Notes: generated by a model not told the origin, from the sequence alone. 64,000 nucleotides of DNA from Rebecca billardiae RCC1528 (GCA_965240325.2 OZ251224.1:3968001-4032000), one strand, 5' to 3'. Positions 33,593-44,625 are shown, counted from the first letter of the stretch. Numbers and translations are program-made.

Positions 33593-33810
33593 TGATATGA
33601 TAGACTGAACGATAGTACCCACAATTACCCAATCAAGAGGCGATACAGCCCTTGCCTTGCTCGCTATGATATGATAGACTGAACGATAGTACCCACAATT
33701 ACCCAATCAAGAGGCGATACAGCCCTTGCCTTGCTCGCTATGATATGATAGACTGAACGATAGTACCCACAATTACCCAATCAAGAGGCGATACAGCCCT
33801 TGCCTTGCTG
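33593..33810. repeat. Three copies of a 74-bp tandem repeat
   Basis: Units begin at 33593, 33667 and 33741 (TGATATGATAGACTGAACGA) and are nearly identical. Each contains TACCCACAATTACCC, which also occurs singly at 33530 and about 33939 outside the array. No coding capacity. Confidence 0.9.
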
Positions 33811-34012
33811 AATGTCTCGCACTATTGGAGTTGGTTGGACTCGGCTATAATGTTGATCAACTGTCGTTCTAGTGATGGCATCTTGCGGCGGCGAGGCCAT
33901 ATTATTTTACTATGGTCACACTACATTAAGGAGAGTCTACCCACAATTACCCTGCCTCGCACACTTGGGCGTGGGTTTCGTTGATTCCTCTGTTCACTAT
34001 TCAAGACGGCGG

Positions 34013-34200
34013 ACGCGCCCTTTTTCGACGCTAATGCACCTGTAAGGGAGTCTCAAAATCGAAACTCGGTCTCCTCCAGCCCTAAAAAATCGCCCCCCGT
34101 CCCTTTTTTCTTGATCAAAGATCTTTTTGAAACGTGGTTCGGGCCCGCTGGTGCGGGCTCCACGCTGCGCGCTCCGCCCTGCACCGCGGGCCATTAATAT
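34013..34200 (-). repeat. Dispersed ~190-bp repeat, copy A
   Basis: The minus strand matches 44439-44625 on the plus strand, over 85% by eye. It opens with ATGGCCCGCGGTGCAGGGCG and holds an ORF beginning MARGAGRSAQRGARTSGPEP in both copies. Contains a GTGGAGCCCGC / GCGGGCCCGAACCAC stem. Could be a SINE-like or transposon fragment; no poly-A or RNA polymerase III boxes are convincing. Confidence 0.65.
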
Positions 34201-34291
34201 ATGCATGATACAGCCACAGTCGCGTATTATAACATGAATATATATCTCGATGATGATGATGCAATTCGCGATCATCATGATATTCGAATAA

Positions 34292-35928
34292 TCATGTTGT
34301 GTCGTCGTCGAGCTCCTTTTCGATGAAGACGCGCTCGAGTCTCTCCAGCTTCTCGTGCAGCGCCTCGTTCTCGCGCTTCACGTCGTCGTAGGAGCGCTGG
34401 AGCAGGTCATTGGAGATGCGCAGGTGCGCATTCTGCTGCCGCAGCTGCAGCAACTCGCGCTCGAGCTCGGCGAGAGCGGCCGCGGACTGCGCCGTCGGCA
34501 GCTGCGCGCTGTGCGCGTGCGCGCCCGGGCCCATGGCGGGCTGCATCGGCGGCGGCGCGGCGTGCAGCGCGCCGAGCTGCTGCGTGAGCGCCATGTTATG
34601 CGCGCGCAGGCCGTGCACCTCCTCGCGCAGGCTCTTCAGCGACGCGGCCATCCCCGACGCCTGGCTCAGCTGCACCACAGGCCGGTTCTGGATCTTCTTG
34701 GCCGCGTGCAGGTAGTTGAGCGTGTGCGTCGACTCGTCTGCGGACAGGGCGGCGGGCGAGACGCAGCCGATCATCATCGCGATGCTGCTGCCGCCGAGCG
34801 AGTCGGCGAGCAGCTTGGTCAGCTTCGAGTCGCGGTAGGGCACGTGCCCCGCCGGCCGCCCCGACTCGAAATGCGCCGAGAGTGCCGCGATCACCTGGCC
34901 GAGCACCAGCAGCGAGCGGTTGATGTGAGCGGTCTCGCGCGCCTGCCCGCCGACTGAGCCGGACTGCTGCAGCCGCTCCGAGCCCGCCAGGTCGACGAAG
35001 GAGAGGCGGCCGTGCGTCTCCACGGCGTGCGCCACGCCGGGCGCGCCCGCGTGCTCGTCGAGCGCGATCTCCTCCCTCGACGTGAGCTGCACCTGCATGA
35101 TCGAGTGCGAGCGCGACGAGTCCTTGTTCAGCTGGTGCGAGCCGACCTGCGGCGCAGTCCACAGCCGTCACGCGCGGCGGGGCGCCGGAGCGCGCGGCGC
35201 GCGCGCGCGCGCGGCGTCGGCAGGGGTGTCAGACTGCCAGCCCGCGACCCGGCGGCCGGACACGCGCGCGGCGCCGCGGCCGACAGCCGCGCGCGCACCG
35301 TGCGGTTCTTCGTGCCCTCCCTGAAGACCATCATGAGCTCGTCGACCGTCTCGCAGTCGACCACCAGCAGCCCCTCGACGAAGAAGCCCTGCTGCGCGTT
35401 CCAGCGGATGGGCAGGCCGGTCGACGCGGGGTTGAGGAGGTCGTTGATCTGCTCGTTGTAGATCTCCAGGTACGACGCGGACACCGCGTACGACACGCCC
35501 GCCCGGCCGGACCTGTGCGCGTCGAGCGCGTTGAAGAGGTAGCGCACAGCGCGCGGGATGATGCCGTCGCCCGCGCTGCCCTCCGCGGAGGCGGCGCGGT
35601 CGGCGATGCCCTCGGGGCCGGACATGGTGAAGGTCTTGCCCGACCCCGTCTGCCCGTACGCGAAGACCGTGGCCGCGTACCCCTGCAGCGCCGCGTCGAG
35701 CAGCTGGCGCATGTCGGTGCGCTCAAACACGTGCTGCTGGTTGGACCCGCCCAGCGCCGCGTCAAAGGTGAGCTGCCGCGGCCCCACCTGCACGGTGCGG
35801 TCGTCCAGGCAGCGCACAGACTCGCTGTCACCACGCGCGCGCTCCATCTCGCTCGGCGGCCGCACGCGCGCGACCACGGTGATGCCGGAGGCTCTTCCTG
35901 GCGGACCGTTGCTCATGGCGGCCGCCAT
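34292..35928 (-). CDS. Kinesin motor protein (N-terminal motor)
   Basis: 494 residues in two exons (35928-35299 and 35146-34292) joined at KNRT|VGSHQLNKDSSRSHS, phase 0; the 152-nt intron starts GTGCGC. The motor is complete: VVARVRP, P-loop YGQTGSGKT (residues 92-99), SYLEIYNEQINDLL, switch I NKDSSRSH (~217-224), switch II VDLAGSER (261-268), HINRSLLVLGQVI and PYRDSKLTKLL. After the motor a ~100-residue coiled coil (LAELERELLQLRQQNAHLR...) ends the protein. It is short for a kinesin and has no cargo-binding tail, so it could be a KIF12/kinesin-16-type or orphan motor. The frame is open 63 nt upstream of the ATG at 35928, but begins with a non-ATG codon. Family call strong, subfamily not settled. 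Confidence 0.93.
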
Positions 35929-36118
35929 CGTGTCGCTGAGCACACTCAGCGACCGCGCGACGATTCGATGCTTTCGGCTTTCCTTTGTCACTGTATCGAA
36001 GGGACATTACACAGTCAAGGCACTCGGTGTATCGGTCAGTGGTTTGAGGTTGGGTGAGGGTGGTGGTTGGTTGGGGGCTGGCCAGGGTAGGGCTGGAGGC
36101 TTCGGCCGCCAGTCTGAT

Positions 36119-36153
36119 CACCCGGAGCCCGTTATAAAGGGGAATTTAAAAAA
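36119..36153 (-). promoter_or_regulatory. Block shared with the SWSAP1-like upstream region
   Basis: Same 34-bp block as at 9801-9835, in the same orientation relative to the gene, here ~190 bp upstream of the kinesin ATG. The rest of the two flanks differs. Confidence 0.45.
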
Positions 36154-36503
36154 ACAGCACGGTCTACTACTGGTAGCTACTTTAGCTAGTAGTACAATTA
36201 TAAGCACGACTACGACTGGATCTTGACGATGACCAACGGGGCGGTCAGACGTGACCAAGGCTGTTGATTCAGATATTGATCAGACTTCAGACCATTGTCC
36301 AGCCTATACCAGTAGCATTCACACATGATATATGTGATGATGATAGTAACGGTCATCCCGGCGGCGCGGTGAGGGCGGCGCGTCGTCGTCCGGAGTCGCC
36401 TCCGTGCCCTCCGTCGCCTCGCGCGCCGCGCGTTCACGAATCACGATCAGTGCGGAGCCCTGCAGACGCATGGTTCACAGTCTGGCTTCGTCAGGGCCTG
36501 CTG

Positions 36504-39500
36504 TCATGAGAGGGTCGGCGGGGAAGCCAGGCCGTCGTCCACTGCCGCGGGGCTCACCAGGCCGTAGTGGGCGGGCATGCGCTCCCTGCGCCTCGGCGGC
36601 GAGTCTGGGTCGGAGTCGATGACGTCCGACTCCGAGGCGGTGGCCCCCACCATCGAGCCGCTCGGGTGCATCGCCTTGATCGCAGCCCACGAGCCAGATG
36701 CGGCGAGGCCGGAGCGCTGCCGCATCCGCTGAGACCACGTGAGCTCGGCGCCAGAGGCCGCCAGCCCGGACTGCGCGCGCCGCCGCCGCGGCGCAGGCTG
36801 TGCAGGCTCCGACGCCGCCGGCGCCGCCGCGAGCGCCGCGGAGCGCTGCTCGGCAAGCGCCGCGCGCTTCGCCGCGAGCGTCTTCAGCACCGCCTTCTGC
36901 ACCGCGGGCAGGTAGCCGTGCACCGTCTCGTTGAAGCCCTCGACCGTCGCGAGCTCGACCGCGCGCAGCAAGTGCGCGTCCTCCAGCTCCGTGCGCGCGC
37001 GCGCGTACACGCAGTGGAACGCGTCGATCGAGGAGATGGTCAGGTTGAGCGCGCGCTCGTCCGACCCGACAGCCAGCACGTGCACGTCGTCGAGCGAGCC
37101 GCCGATCGCGCGCCACGCGTACAGCTCCATCGCCGCCCAGAGCCGGTCGACCAGCGTCGGCCCCCACAGCACGAGCAGGCTGTGCGCGCTCGCGAGGTGC
37201 AGCGGCATGCGCGCCACGTGCGCGCTCGGCTCGAGCGTCGCGTCCGCGCTGAGCTCGTCCAGCCACACGCACGGAGGCCGGCCGTGCTCGGCCGCAAAGT
37301 CGCGCGCCCAGCGCGAGAGCGCGAGCCGCTTCTCGTCCGCGTCGTCGTGATGCGAGTGCACCACGTACGCGTCCACGTGCGCCGCGCCCGCGGCCGCGCC
37401 TCCGGGCGAGGCGGCGGCGTTGAGCCAGCTCGGTCTCCCCGGGCGGCGCAGGCTGGAGCGCCGGCCGGGGCGCGCGCCCAGCATTGGCGCGCTGTTCTTG
37501 CGCTGGGCCACGGGGCTGCCAGCGCACGGGCTGGCGCAGCCGCTCCCCGCCGACCTCCAGCGGCTGGGCACGGCCTCCGCCTTGCGCGCGGGCAGCTCCG
37601 GCGAGGGCACGAGGGCGGAGGGGCGCCGCCTGCCACCGGGCAGCTCGGGCGACGACAGAGTCATCCACCCGGGCAGCGCGCTCGGTCGCTCCTCGGACGG
37701 GCGGCCGCTGCCGCTGCCGCGGCCATGGCCACGCACAGCGGCATGCTCCTCGGACGGGCGGCCGCTGCAGGATGGGCGGCCGCTGCCACCCCAGCTTGGG
37801 TCGCTGGGCGCGGTAGCCTGCGGCTCTGAGGAGCCGGCACCACTGCCACAGCTCGCGGCACTGCTCCGCGCCACCCTGCGCTCCTCGGACGCGCGGCCGG
37901 AGCCGCGCGATGAGCCCAGGCGGAAGCAGCCGCGCTCCTCCGAGGGCCGGCCAGAGCTGAGCGTGCGCCGGCCTGCGCGGCTGCCCGCCTGCTGCTTGGC
38001 GCTGGCCTGAGCGCCGGGCGTGCCCAAGGCCGCAGCCGAGCCGGCTTCGCTGAGACAGCCAAGGCGGCGGGGCAGTGGGGACGTGCCTGCGCCCGGCGGA
38101 GGGCCCGGCGTCTCGCCACTCGCCTCCTCAGCGCGCGCGCTCAGCGCACGCTCCGCGCTCACGACGCTGCGCGCGCCAGTGGCCGGAGGCGTCGTTGATG
38201 AGCCCGACGGCTGTGCGTCCCGAGCGGCCAGGACCATCGGCTGGCTGAGCAGCGAGAGCGAGCACACGGGCGAAGCCACCGCCTCATGCACCGCGGTGGC
38301 CTGCGACGCACTAGCGCCGCCCCGCGCGCGGCTCGCGCCGCTCGACGGGCTGCCGCCACCTGCGCCTGCGCCCGCGCCGTCCGCCTCCGCCTCCGCCTCC
38401 GCCGCCTCCTCCTCCTCCTCCTCGCTGCATCCCTCCTCCGTCACCTCCACCGCATCGACGCGCGTACTGAGCCGCCGCCTGCTGGCCGCGGGCGTGCCGA
38501 GCCCGCGCGCGGCCGTCGCGCCGAAGAGCGAGTGCAGCGTGCGCGCCTCGAGCGGCACGGCGCGCATCGAGCCGACGCCCACGGCGCACAGACGCTTGAG
38601 CTCGAGCGGCGACAGCGCGTCGGCGCGCAGGCTGCGCGCGCTGGCGGCCGCGCCGCCCGCGCCCTGCGCGCTGACGAGCGCCGCGAGGGAGGCGTGCGCG
38701 CCGCGCGCGTGCGAGCTGTGCAGCAGCGCCGACACCAGCCGACGGCGAACGCGCGCCGATACCATCACGAGCGCAGGCGGGAGCGTGAGCGCGAGCAGGC
38801 CGAGCCGCGCGCCCAGCAGCCACGCGCGCCCCTCGAAGGAGCCGGTGGCCGCGCCGACGCCCAGCGCCGCGCCCTCGAGCAGCGCCACGCCGGCCGCCTC
38901 GAGCCCGACGGACGCGGCGCCCCCCTCCATCAGCCGGTACGAGCGGCCCCAGTGCCGCGCGAGCGCGCAGGCCCAGCCGAGAGCTGCGCACGCGTGCGCG
39001 GCGGCAGCGCCGACGCCGAGCGCACAGATCGCCACCTCGGCCGGCCGCGCCAGCGGCTCGCTCGCCGAGCTGCCCAGCTCGGCGGACAGCTTGGCGACGG
39101 CCGCGCCCGCGGCGGCGCCGCCGAGCGCGAGCGCCACCAGCCGCATGTGCACGAGGTGCGCCTGCACCGCCGGCGCGGCGAGCGTGGCGAGGACAGAGCA
39201 GAGAGTGCCCAGCGTCGCGAGCAGCCCGGCGCGCAGCGCGTGCGCATCGTCGGCGGCCTCGACGGCGTGCTCTGCCAGCCCGAGGCTTCGCGCGGAGAGC
39301 GCGCGGTCGACGCAGAAGGCGACGAGCAGCAGAGGCACCGCCGCCGCCGCGCAGCCGCTCGCGCCGGCCGCCGCCGCGCCCGGCTGCCGGCTCGCCTCTG
39401 CGCGCGCGTTCTCGAGCAGAGCGACGATCTCATCGAGACTCATCGCGCCGTGCTTGCCCGTGAGCGCGCCGACGCGCCTGCCGGCCTGCAGCGGAGACGC

Positions 39501-41417
39501 GGTCAAGCTCGCGCCGCCGCCGCCCTTCCCGGGCGCGGGGTTGCCGCCCACGTCCAGGGGGTTGACCCCGGCCGCGCTGACGAGGCTGACGACGGAGTTG
39601 GTGCGCGACACGCCGTTGGAGGCGCGGCTGCTCGCGCGAGACATCCGGTTCGAGCCGCCGTTCGGAGCAGCGCCCACGTCGCGCGCGTGGAGCATCTGCC
39701 AGCGCTCTGTCAACGGCGCCGGCGACACCGCGCCTCCCACCGCGCTCGCGGACCACGCTGGCGGCTCGTTCGGATCCTGCGGCTGCAGCTGCGCGCCCGC
39801 CTCCGCCGTCGCCAGCACCACGTCGTGGTAGACCGACCTGCAGCGCGCGGAAGGAAGGAAGGACGGGAGAGGAGGGCATGCGACGGCGCAGCTGAGCGTG
39901 CGCGTGTCGGGACGGGGCGCACGGCGGGGCGCCGGCGCCCGTCGCGTGCCGCGCCCGTCGCGTGGCGGGTGCGCGCGCGCGGCGCGCACCGGAGCAGCGA
40001 GAGCACTTCGCTCACGTTGATGGTCTGCTGCCCGGACAGGTACAGCCGGTGGCACGCGCCGTTGATGCGCACCGTCTCGGCCGGCGGGAAGAGCTCGCGC
40101 GTGCGCGGCAGCGCCGTCATCAGCGCCACCACGTCGTACGGCTTGACGTACCCGTTGAGGAACTCCTGAATCGCCGAGCTCTCGACCAGCTGCGCGAGGC
40201 CCTCCTGCTCGAACTCGTCCCCGGCGACGCCGCAGAAGGTCTCAAAGTACCACTGCTTGGTGCAGCGCGCGGGCAGCTCGCCTCTGCACAGCCGCTGCCA
40301 CAGCCCCTCGAGCCCGAGGAACTGCGCGCTGGAGAGGTACGCCATCACCTGCGCACGCGACGCGGCAGACGCGGCACACGGCACCCAGCAGGCACGGGCG
40401 CGCGGCGGGCCGGCCGCGCAGGTCGGCAAGTGAGCGCGAGGGCGAGGGCGAGCGCGCGCGCGCCTGTCCGCCTGACTGTCTGCCCTCCCTCGGTCCGAAG
40501 CAGCCCCAGACCAACAGGCCTGCCTGCGTACGCAGCGGCGGCGGGCGGTGGCGCGCGCCGTGCGCTCGCGCGCACCGGGCAGTACGTGCGCTCGGCAAAG
40601 CTGCGCGCCAGCTGCATCGGCAGCATCGGCACCGCGTGCCGGCTCGTGACGCTGAGCGGCACGCCGTGCGCGAAGCAAAAGTCGTACACGGCCTGCGCCG
40701 CCTCCACGTCAAAGCCGTTGTTCACGGACGAATCCGCGCGCCAGCCGTGCGTCGCGGAGGCGTCGCGCTCGAGCCCAGCCTGCACGGCCACGTGGCGAAC
40801 CCTGCTGCGCACGAGTGCCGCCTCCTCGGCGATCGCGTCCGCAAAGTCGCGCAGGGAGCTGATGAGCACAACCGTCAGGCCCGCTGGCGGCGCGGCTCGC
40901 AGCGTGGAGAGCAGCAGCTCGTGGCCACGGACGAGCCGCCCGGCATCGACGGATTCGTACCCATCGAGGCGATACTCGTGCGGCTGCGGTTCCAGCGCGT
41001 GCCCCTGCGAGCCCACGCCCACGGGCACGTCGACCCCAATATGGTCGAGCACGCACAGCGCCAGCCGAGCGCGGGCCTCGGCCTGACCGCCACCGTTGCA
41101 CACGACCGCGCGCAGAACGACCTCGCCCTGCTTGTGCAGCACGCCAAGGACCAGCAGTGCTTTGATATCGTCCGGATCCGGCCCCTGCAGATCGGCGCGG
41201 TGGCGCGCAGCGCGGGACGTGAGCGCGAGTGCGTTGGCACGCCGCCGCGCCGTGCACGCGCACAGACGGCCGCACATACCGGGTCGGTGACGAGCAGGAT
41301 GTCCGGCGGGATGCGCTTGCGCGCGCCGAGCGTCCACGGGCGGGGCCGGCCCTTCACCCAACTGCCATCACCAGGCGGCGGGTCGCCACCCGCCGGGCTG
41401 ACGTGCGCGCGCCCCAT
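36504..41417 (-). CDS. Nucleoside-hydrolase-like / multi-pass membrane / TIR-like fusion
   Basis: About 1,479 residues in four exons: 41417-41280, 41184-40576, 40348-39990 and 39837-36504. Junction phases are 0, 0 and 2 and each restores one continuous frame. Residues ~39-270 resemble an inosine/uridine nucleoside hydrolase: ILLVTDPGPDPDDIKALLVLG (Asp-rich metal site), AVVCNGGG, PVGVGSQGH, ISSLRDFADAI and a C-terminal VPMLP. Residues ~250-380 form a helical continuation (WYFETFCG, NGYVKPYDVVALM). Residues ~525-720 hold about six Ala/Leu-rich membrane spans. A Ser-rich stretch with SGRPSEER repeats leads to a TIR-like domain at ~1190-1330 (DAYVVHSHHDD, CVWLDELSADATL, SLLVLWGPTLVDRLWAAMELYAW). 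The classic hydrolase DxDxxxDD is altered to TDPGPDPDD, so activity is uncertain. Signalling or stress sensing at a membrane is inference. Confidence 0.7.
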
Positions 41418-41492
41418 GTGGTCGGGAGCCTCGAGGGGCACGCTCGGCAGCGGGGCTCTCCTCTGCTGAGCGTCCTCTGCTGAGCGTGACGT

Positions 41493-41502
41493 CAATTTTA
41501 TA
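41493..41502 (-). promoter_or_regulatory. TATA box of the nucleoside-hydrolase/TIR-like gene
   Basis: TATAAAATTG on the minus strand, ~80 bp upstream of the ATG at 41417, followed by GACGTCA (CRE-like). The spacing fits a TATA element with a short 5' leader. Confidence 0.55.
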
Positions 41503-41986
41503 GCGCGCATCAGCCCAGGGATGTACATCAGCGTGGAGAATCGGCAAGCCCTCCATACAGGTAAATACTTTACTGCTGCACGGTATTCCGTATTCATCGT
41601 AAGCGACCAGCGCATATTGGAGGATAGTTAGCAACATTTCGACCTGAGTAAAAAGATGCGATCTTCGTCAAGCCAGCGGTTCCTTGGGTGCTGGGGGTGA
41701 ATTCCTCGCGTATTTCACCTCGTGGGTATTCAACGATTGCTATTCATATTCTGAATTATGATGGTGTCCCGACACTTCCAAACTTCGCAACGCGCCTCTA
41801 CAGGTAATTCGTTGGTCACTTGAGCAAGATTCTATCCGAAAATTTTGTCAACAGCTTGACGAGAAGGAATCGTTCATAATCGATATTTTGACGAACGTTC
41901 ATCCGATTTTGTCATAACCGATGTGGTGGATCATATCTCTATTAATTGGGTATTAGATGCCGGGTCTATCAGTTTTCCGGCGGCGC

Positions 41987-42078
41987 TACCATCGGCGACG
42001 GCTTCATGGGCGGTGACAGTTGGCGGGCGTCAATCTCGCCTGCCTGAGCTGTGTGCGTCTCTTATTCTTAGTAAACTG
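41987..42078 (+). mobile_element. Truncated TA-flanked MITE, second copy
   Basis: Matches 61538-61632 through GGGCGGTGACAGTTGGCGGG and CTGAGCTGTGTGCGTCTC, with the same 3' end TTAGTAAACTG followed by TA. The 5' inverted repeat present at 61510 is missing here. Confidence 0.7.
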
Positions 42079-42126
42079 TAACGGGCGCCAAGCATCACGG
42101 CGCAAGTCCGTAACCGTTTCTGCACG

Positions 42127-42804
42127 ATGGCGCATCCCGAGCTCCTCGCGCCCGCTAATGCGTTCGTCCACGATGGACCGTTCGGCGGGCCGGCGTGGCC
42201 GGTGACGACCTATACGGTGCAACGATCGCTTAAAACATCGTCGGCCGACTGCCGCGTCGGTTTCGAACCAGCATCGGCCGCGCACCTCGCAGCTGCTTCG
42301 CGCCGACGCCTCGTGGAGCTGCGCACCGCACGGCCACTTGCCGAGCGCCCGCCGGCGAGCTTGCCCGCGGGGCTTGATGGCTCTGGTACGTGGGTCAGCG
42401 ACTCGCCTGTCGTTGCAGACGCGCTCGCACACCTGCCATGGCGCTCTCCGGACACGCAGCGGGAATCTGACCGCATCCAAGTCCTGCAGCAGGACAAGGC
42501 AACTGGCCAATTGGACCTCACTGGGTCGGGAGATGGGGTTTGCCCGAACTGCTCAGCCACGCGGCGTGAACTCGATGGGCTACGTGAGCGGTGTGATACT
42601 CTCGAGTACGAGCTGGCACGCGCGCGCGTGCTCGTGGACAGCGCCGCGCAAGCCAGGCGATCCTCGGCGCGGCGCGCCCGATCTGCCGGGCGGCGAAGGG
42701 GACCAGTGATGCAGCAATCTGCTGAGAAGCCTCCGACGACTCGCGCTGCCAGGCGGGTCTCGCCTTCACACAGACCGGGTCGCCGCCCGGCGTGGACCAG
42801 GTGA
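42127..42804 (+). CDS. Hypothetical protein with CxxC and helical tail (doubtful)
   Basis: 225 codons beginning at an ATG. No domain is recognised. The only structured-looking part is GVCPNCSATRRELDGLRERC followed by EYELARARVLVDSAAQARRS, a CxxC leading into a charged helix. It starts within 50 bp of a MITE end, and both flanks are AT-rich. It may be a gene fragment or chance ORF in GC-rich sequence. Confidence 0.25.
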   Translation: MAHPELLAPANAFVHDGPFGGPAWPVTTYTVQRSLKTSSADCRVGFEPASAAHLAAASRRRLVELRTARPLAERPPASLPAGLDGSGTWVSDSPVVADALAHLPWRSPDTQRESDRIQVLQQDKATGQLDLTGSGDGVCPNCSATRRELDGLRERCDTLEYELARARVLVDSAAQARRSSARRARSAGRRRGPVMQQSAEKPPTTRAARRVSPSHRPGRRPAWTR

Positions 42805-43168
42805 ACCAAAACGAAATACTAGGGTCGCCGACAGACCGGACGACAGGCGCGGCACGTACTGCCATCCGCGCAGCCGCGCCGCCCGGCGCGCGCGCCGGCC
42901 GCGGCGGGGCACTGGCGGCCACTGGAGACTGAGTGTAGTGTTAAATCGCAGGCCCGACTGCTAGTCGTATTCTCAGTACGGCACCTGGTCCTGTAACTCT
43001 GTTCAGCGAGACTGACAGTCATTAGCGCCAGCAGAACTAGCAGACTGAGAAACAGCGCGGTACTCCTGACGAGAGTCCGACTACAGTATCCGATCCGTCG
43101 TACTGTCAGTGTCACTACTGACGAACTATATACGGTGGCCGGTTCAGATCCAGGCCCGTAGGGCCGTA

Positions 43169-43621
43169 GTGGGGTCAGCCGAGCTCCGACCGTTACACTC
43201 TCGGGTGCCACAATCTCCCGAAATCTCTTAGCATGAACTATAACACGGATATATATTTACTTCAAGGACGAACTAGTTAGTAGGCGTTAAGGCTTAATTC
43301 CAGGGTGTAGAATCCGCCTGTGCCAATTTCAGACTGCCAAAATGTGATCTAGACGGTGCGATTCTGGTGCAAATGGCGAGATCACCTTGGAGACCGTGTA
43401 TCTCCCCTACTAATGTTGCCGAGATCGCGTCGAGATTGAGGTCGTATATATCTCCAGTATGTGACATTTTTTCGCAAAACTTGTCAGCGTGACCCCAGCT
43501 TATTTCAGGCGAATATTGACATCCCGAAGTTTGAGAGCCTCATCTCAAGACGACAGGAAGTTGGATTTTGGGCCACTCACCCCCCTGCCCCCAGTCACCA
43601 GTGGCGGGGCTCTGACCCCTC
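43169..43621 (-). mobile_element. TA-flanked MITE, copy 2 (inverted)
   Basis: 453 bp matching 1966-2405 in reverse orientation, with TA on both sides (43167-43168, 43622-43623). The ends are GTGGGGTCAG and CTCTGACCCCTC. Copy 3 follows 250 bp away in the opposite orientation, so the pair forms a large inverted repeat. Confidence 0.75.
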
Positions 43622-43873
43622 TATCTAGACTTATCAGCAGAGACCGCGGGACGGTATCGAGCTCAAGTGGTAACAGCCATAGGCACTAAACGGATGACTC
43701 ATCGGTCATCGGACCTCAGTTCTAAAATTCAAAATTGACGGCGCGGAGAGAGTCAATGCTAGTCAGAGAGCCGCAGACGCAGTCGCAGTCAGACTACAGT
43801 ACTCAGCAGTACTCAGAGACTCAGATGAGATCTCCAGGATCTAGCCAGGCGGGCGGTAATACTGTAGTACTAA

Positions 43874-44195
43874 TACAGAGCCCCGCCCGACTGTGGCCAT
43901 GGGGTGTACGTGGCCCCGCAAAATGAAAATCCAACTTTCTGTCGTCTTGAGATGAGGCTCTCAAACGAATTGTTCGGGCGGATGTCAATATTCGCCTGAA
44001 GTGTAACCCGAATGGGGGCACGCTGGTCCAACAAGTTTGCCCGTTTGGCCAAAAAAGTCCGACCGGACATACTGGAGATATACGACCTCAATCTCGACGC
44101 GATCTCGGCAACATTAGCAGGGGAGATAGTTGTTTCGAGATTATTTCGGGAGATTGTGTAACTCGGGAGTGTAACCGTCGGAGCTCTGACCCCAC
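43874..44195 (+). mobile_element. MITE copy 3, partially deleted
   Basis: The right end (GAGCTCTGACCCCAC followed by TA at 44196) is intact. The middle keeps the CTGGAGATATACGACCTCAA block but lacks ~100 bp found in copies 1 and 2. The left end starts at CAGAGCCCCGCC without the first bases, so it is degenerate. Confidence 0.65.
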
Positions 44196-44204
44196 TAAGA
44201 GAGA

Positions 44205-44224
44205 TCGAGCAGAGTAAGAGAGAA

Positions 44225-44317
<93 letters not shown>

Positions 44318-44320
44318 GCC
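44205..44320. repeat. GA microsatellite
   Basis: (GA)n of about 85 bp at 44229-44314, immediately beside the MITE copy 3 end. It explains a poly-Leu/Ser ORF on the minus strand, which is not a gene. Confidence 0.9.
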
Positions 44321-44438
44321 AGAGAGCAGAGCAGACGAGTCACGAGACTGCGACTGAGCCTGAGGAGCCCTACTGTCAGAGAGACGAGGACGAATACTTC
44401 GTCTGAGCCGTGCCTAGTGCCTACTCACGGCTTACATA

Positions 44439-44625
44439 ATGGCCCGCGGTGCAGGGCGGAGCGCGCAGCGTGGAGCCCGCACCAGCGGGCCCGAACCACG
44501 TTTCAAAAAGATCTTTGATCAAGAAAAAGGGACGCGGGGGCCGATTTTTAGGGCTGGCGGAGACCGAGTTTCGAATTTTGAGACCCTCTCTACAGATGCA
44601 TCACGGAGAAAAAAACCGCGCCCAC
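44439..44625 (+). repeat. Dispersed ~190-bp repeat, copy B
   Basis: Plus-strand copy of 34013-34200. Same opening ATGGCCCGCGGTGCAGGGCG and same AAAAAGATCTTTGATCAAGA word. Small indels shift the downstream frame, so a shared protein is unlikely beyond ~35 codons. Confidence 0.65.

Larger units (their letters stand above)
41503..43168. other. Intergenic with MITE fragment and possible ORF
   Basis: 41987-42078 is a fragment of the MITE at 61510-61632. 41520-41980 is AT-rich with nothing recognised. A 225-codon plus-strand ORF at 42127-42804 is the only long ORF; see its own entry. 42830-43168 shows nothing. Confidence 0.5.

Noticed and set aside
35929-36503. ORFs between kinesin and the fusion gene
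   Set aside because: No motifs; the interval is the kinesin 5' region, with the shared 34-bp block.
43870-44343. Minus-strand Leu/Ser-repeat ORF resembling a signal peptide
   Set aside because: It is the (GA)n microsatellite read in one frame, fused to MITE sequence.
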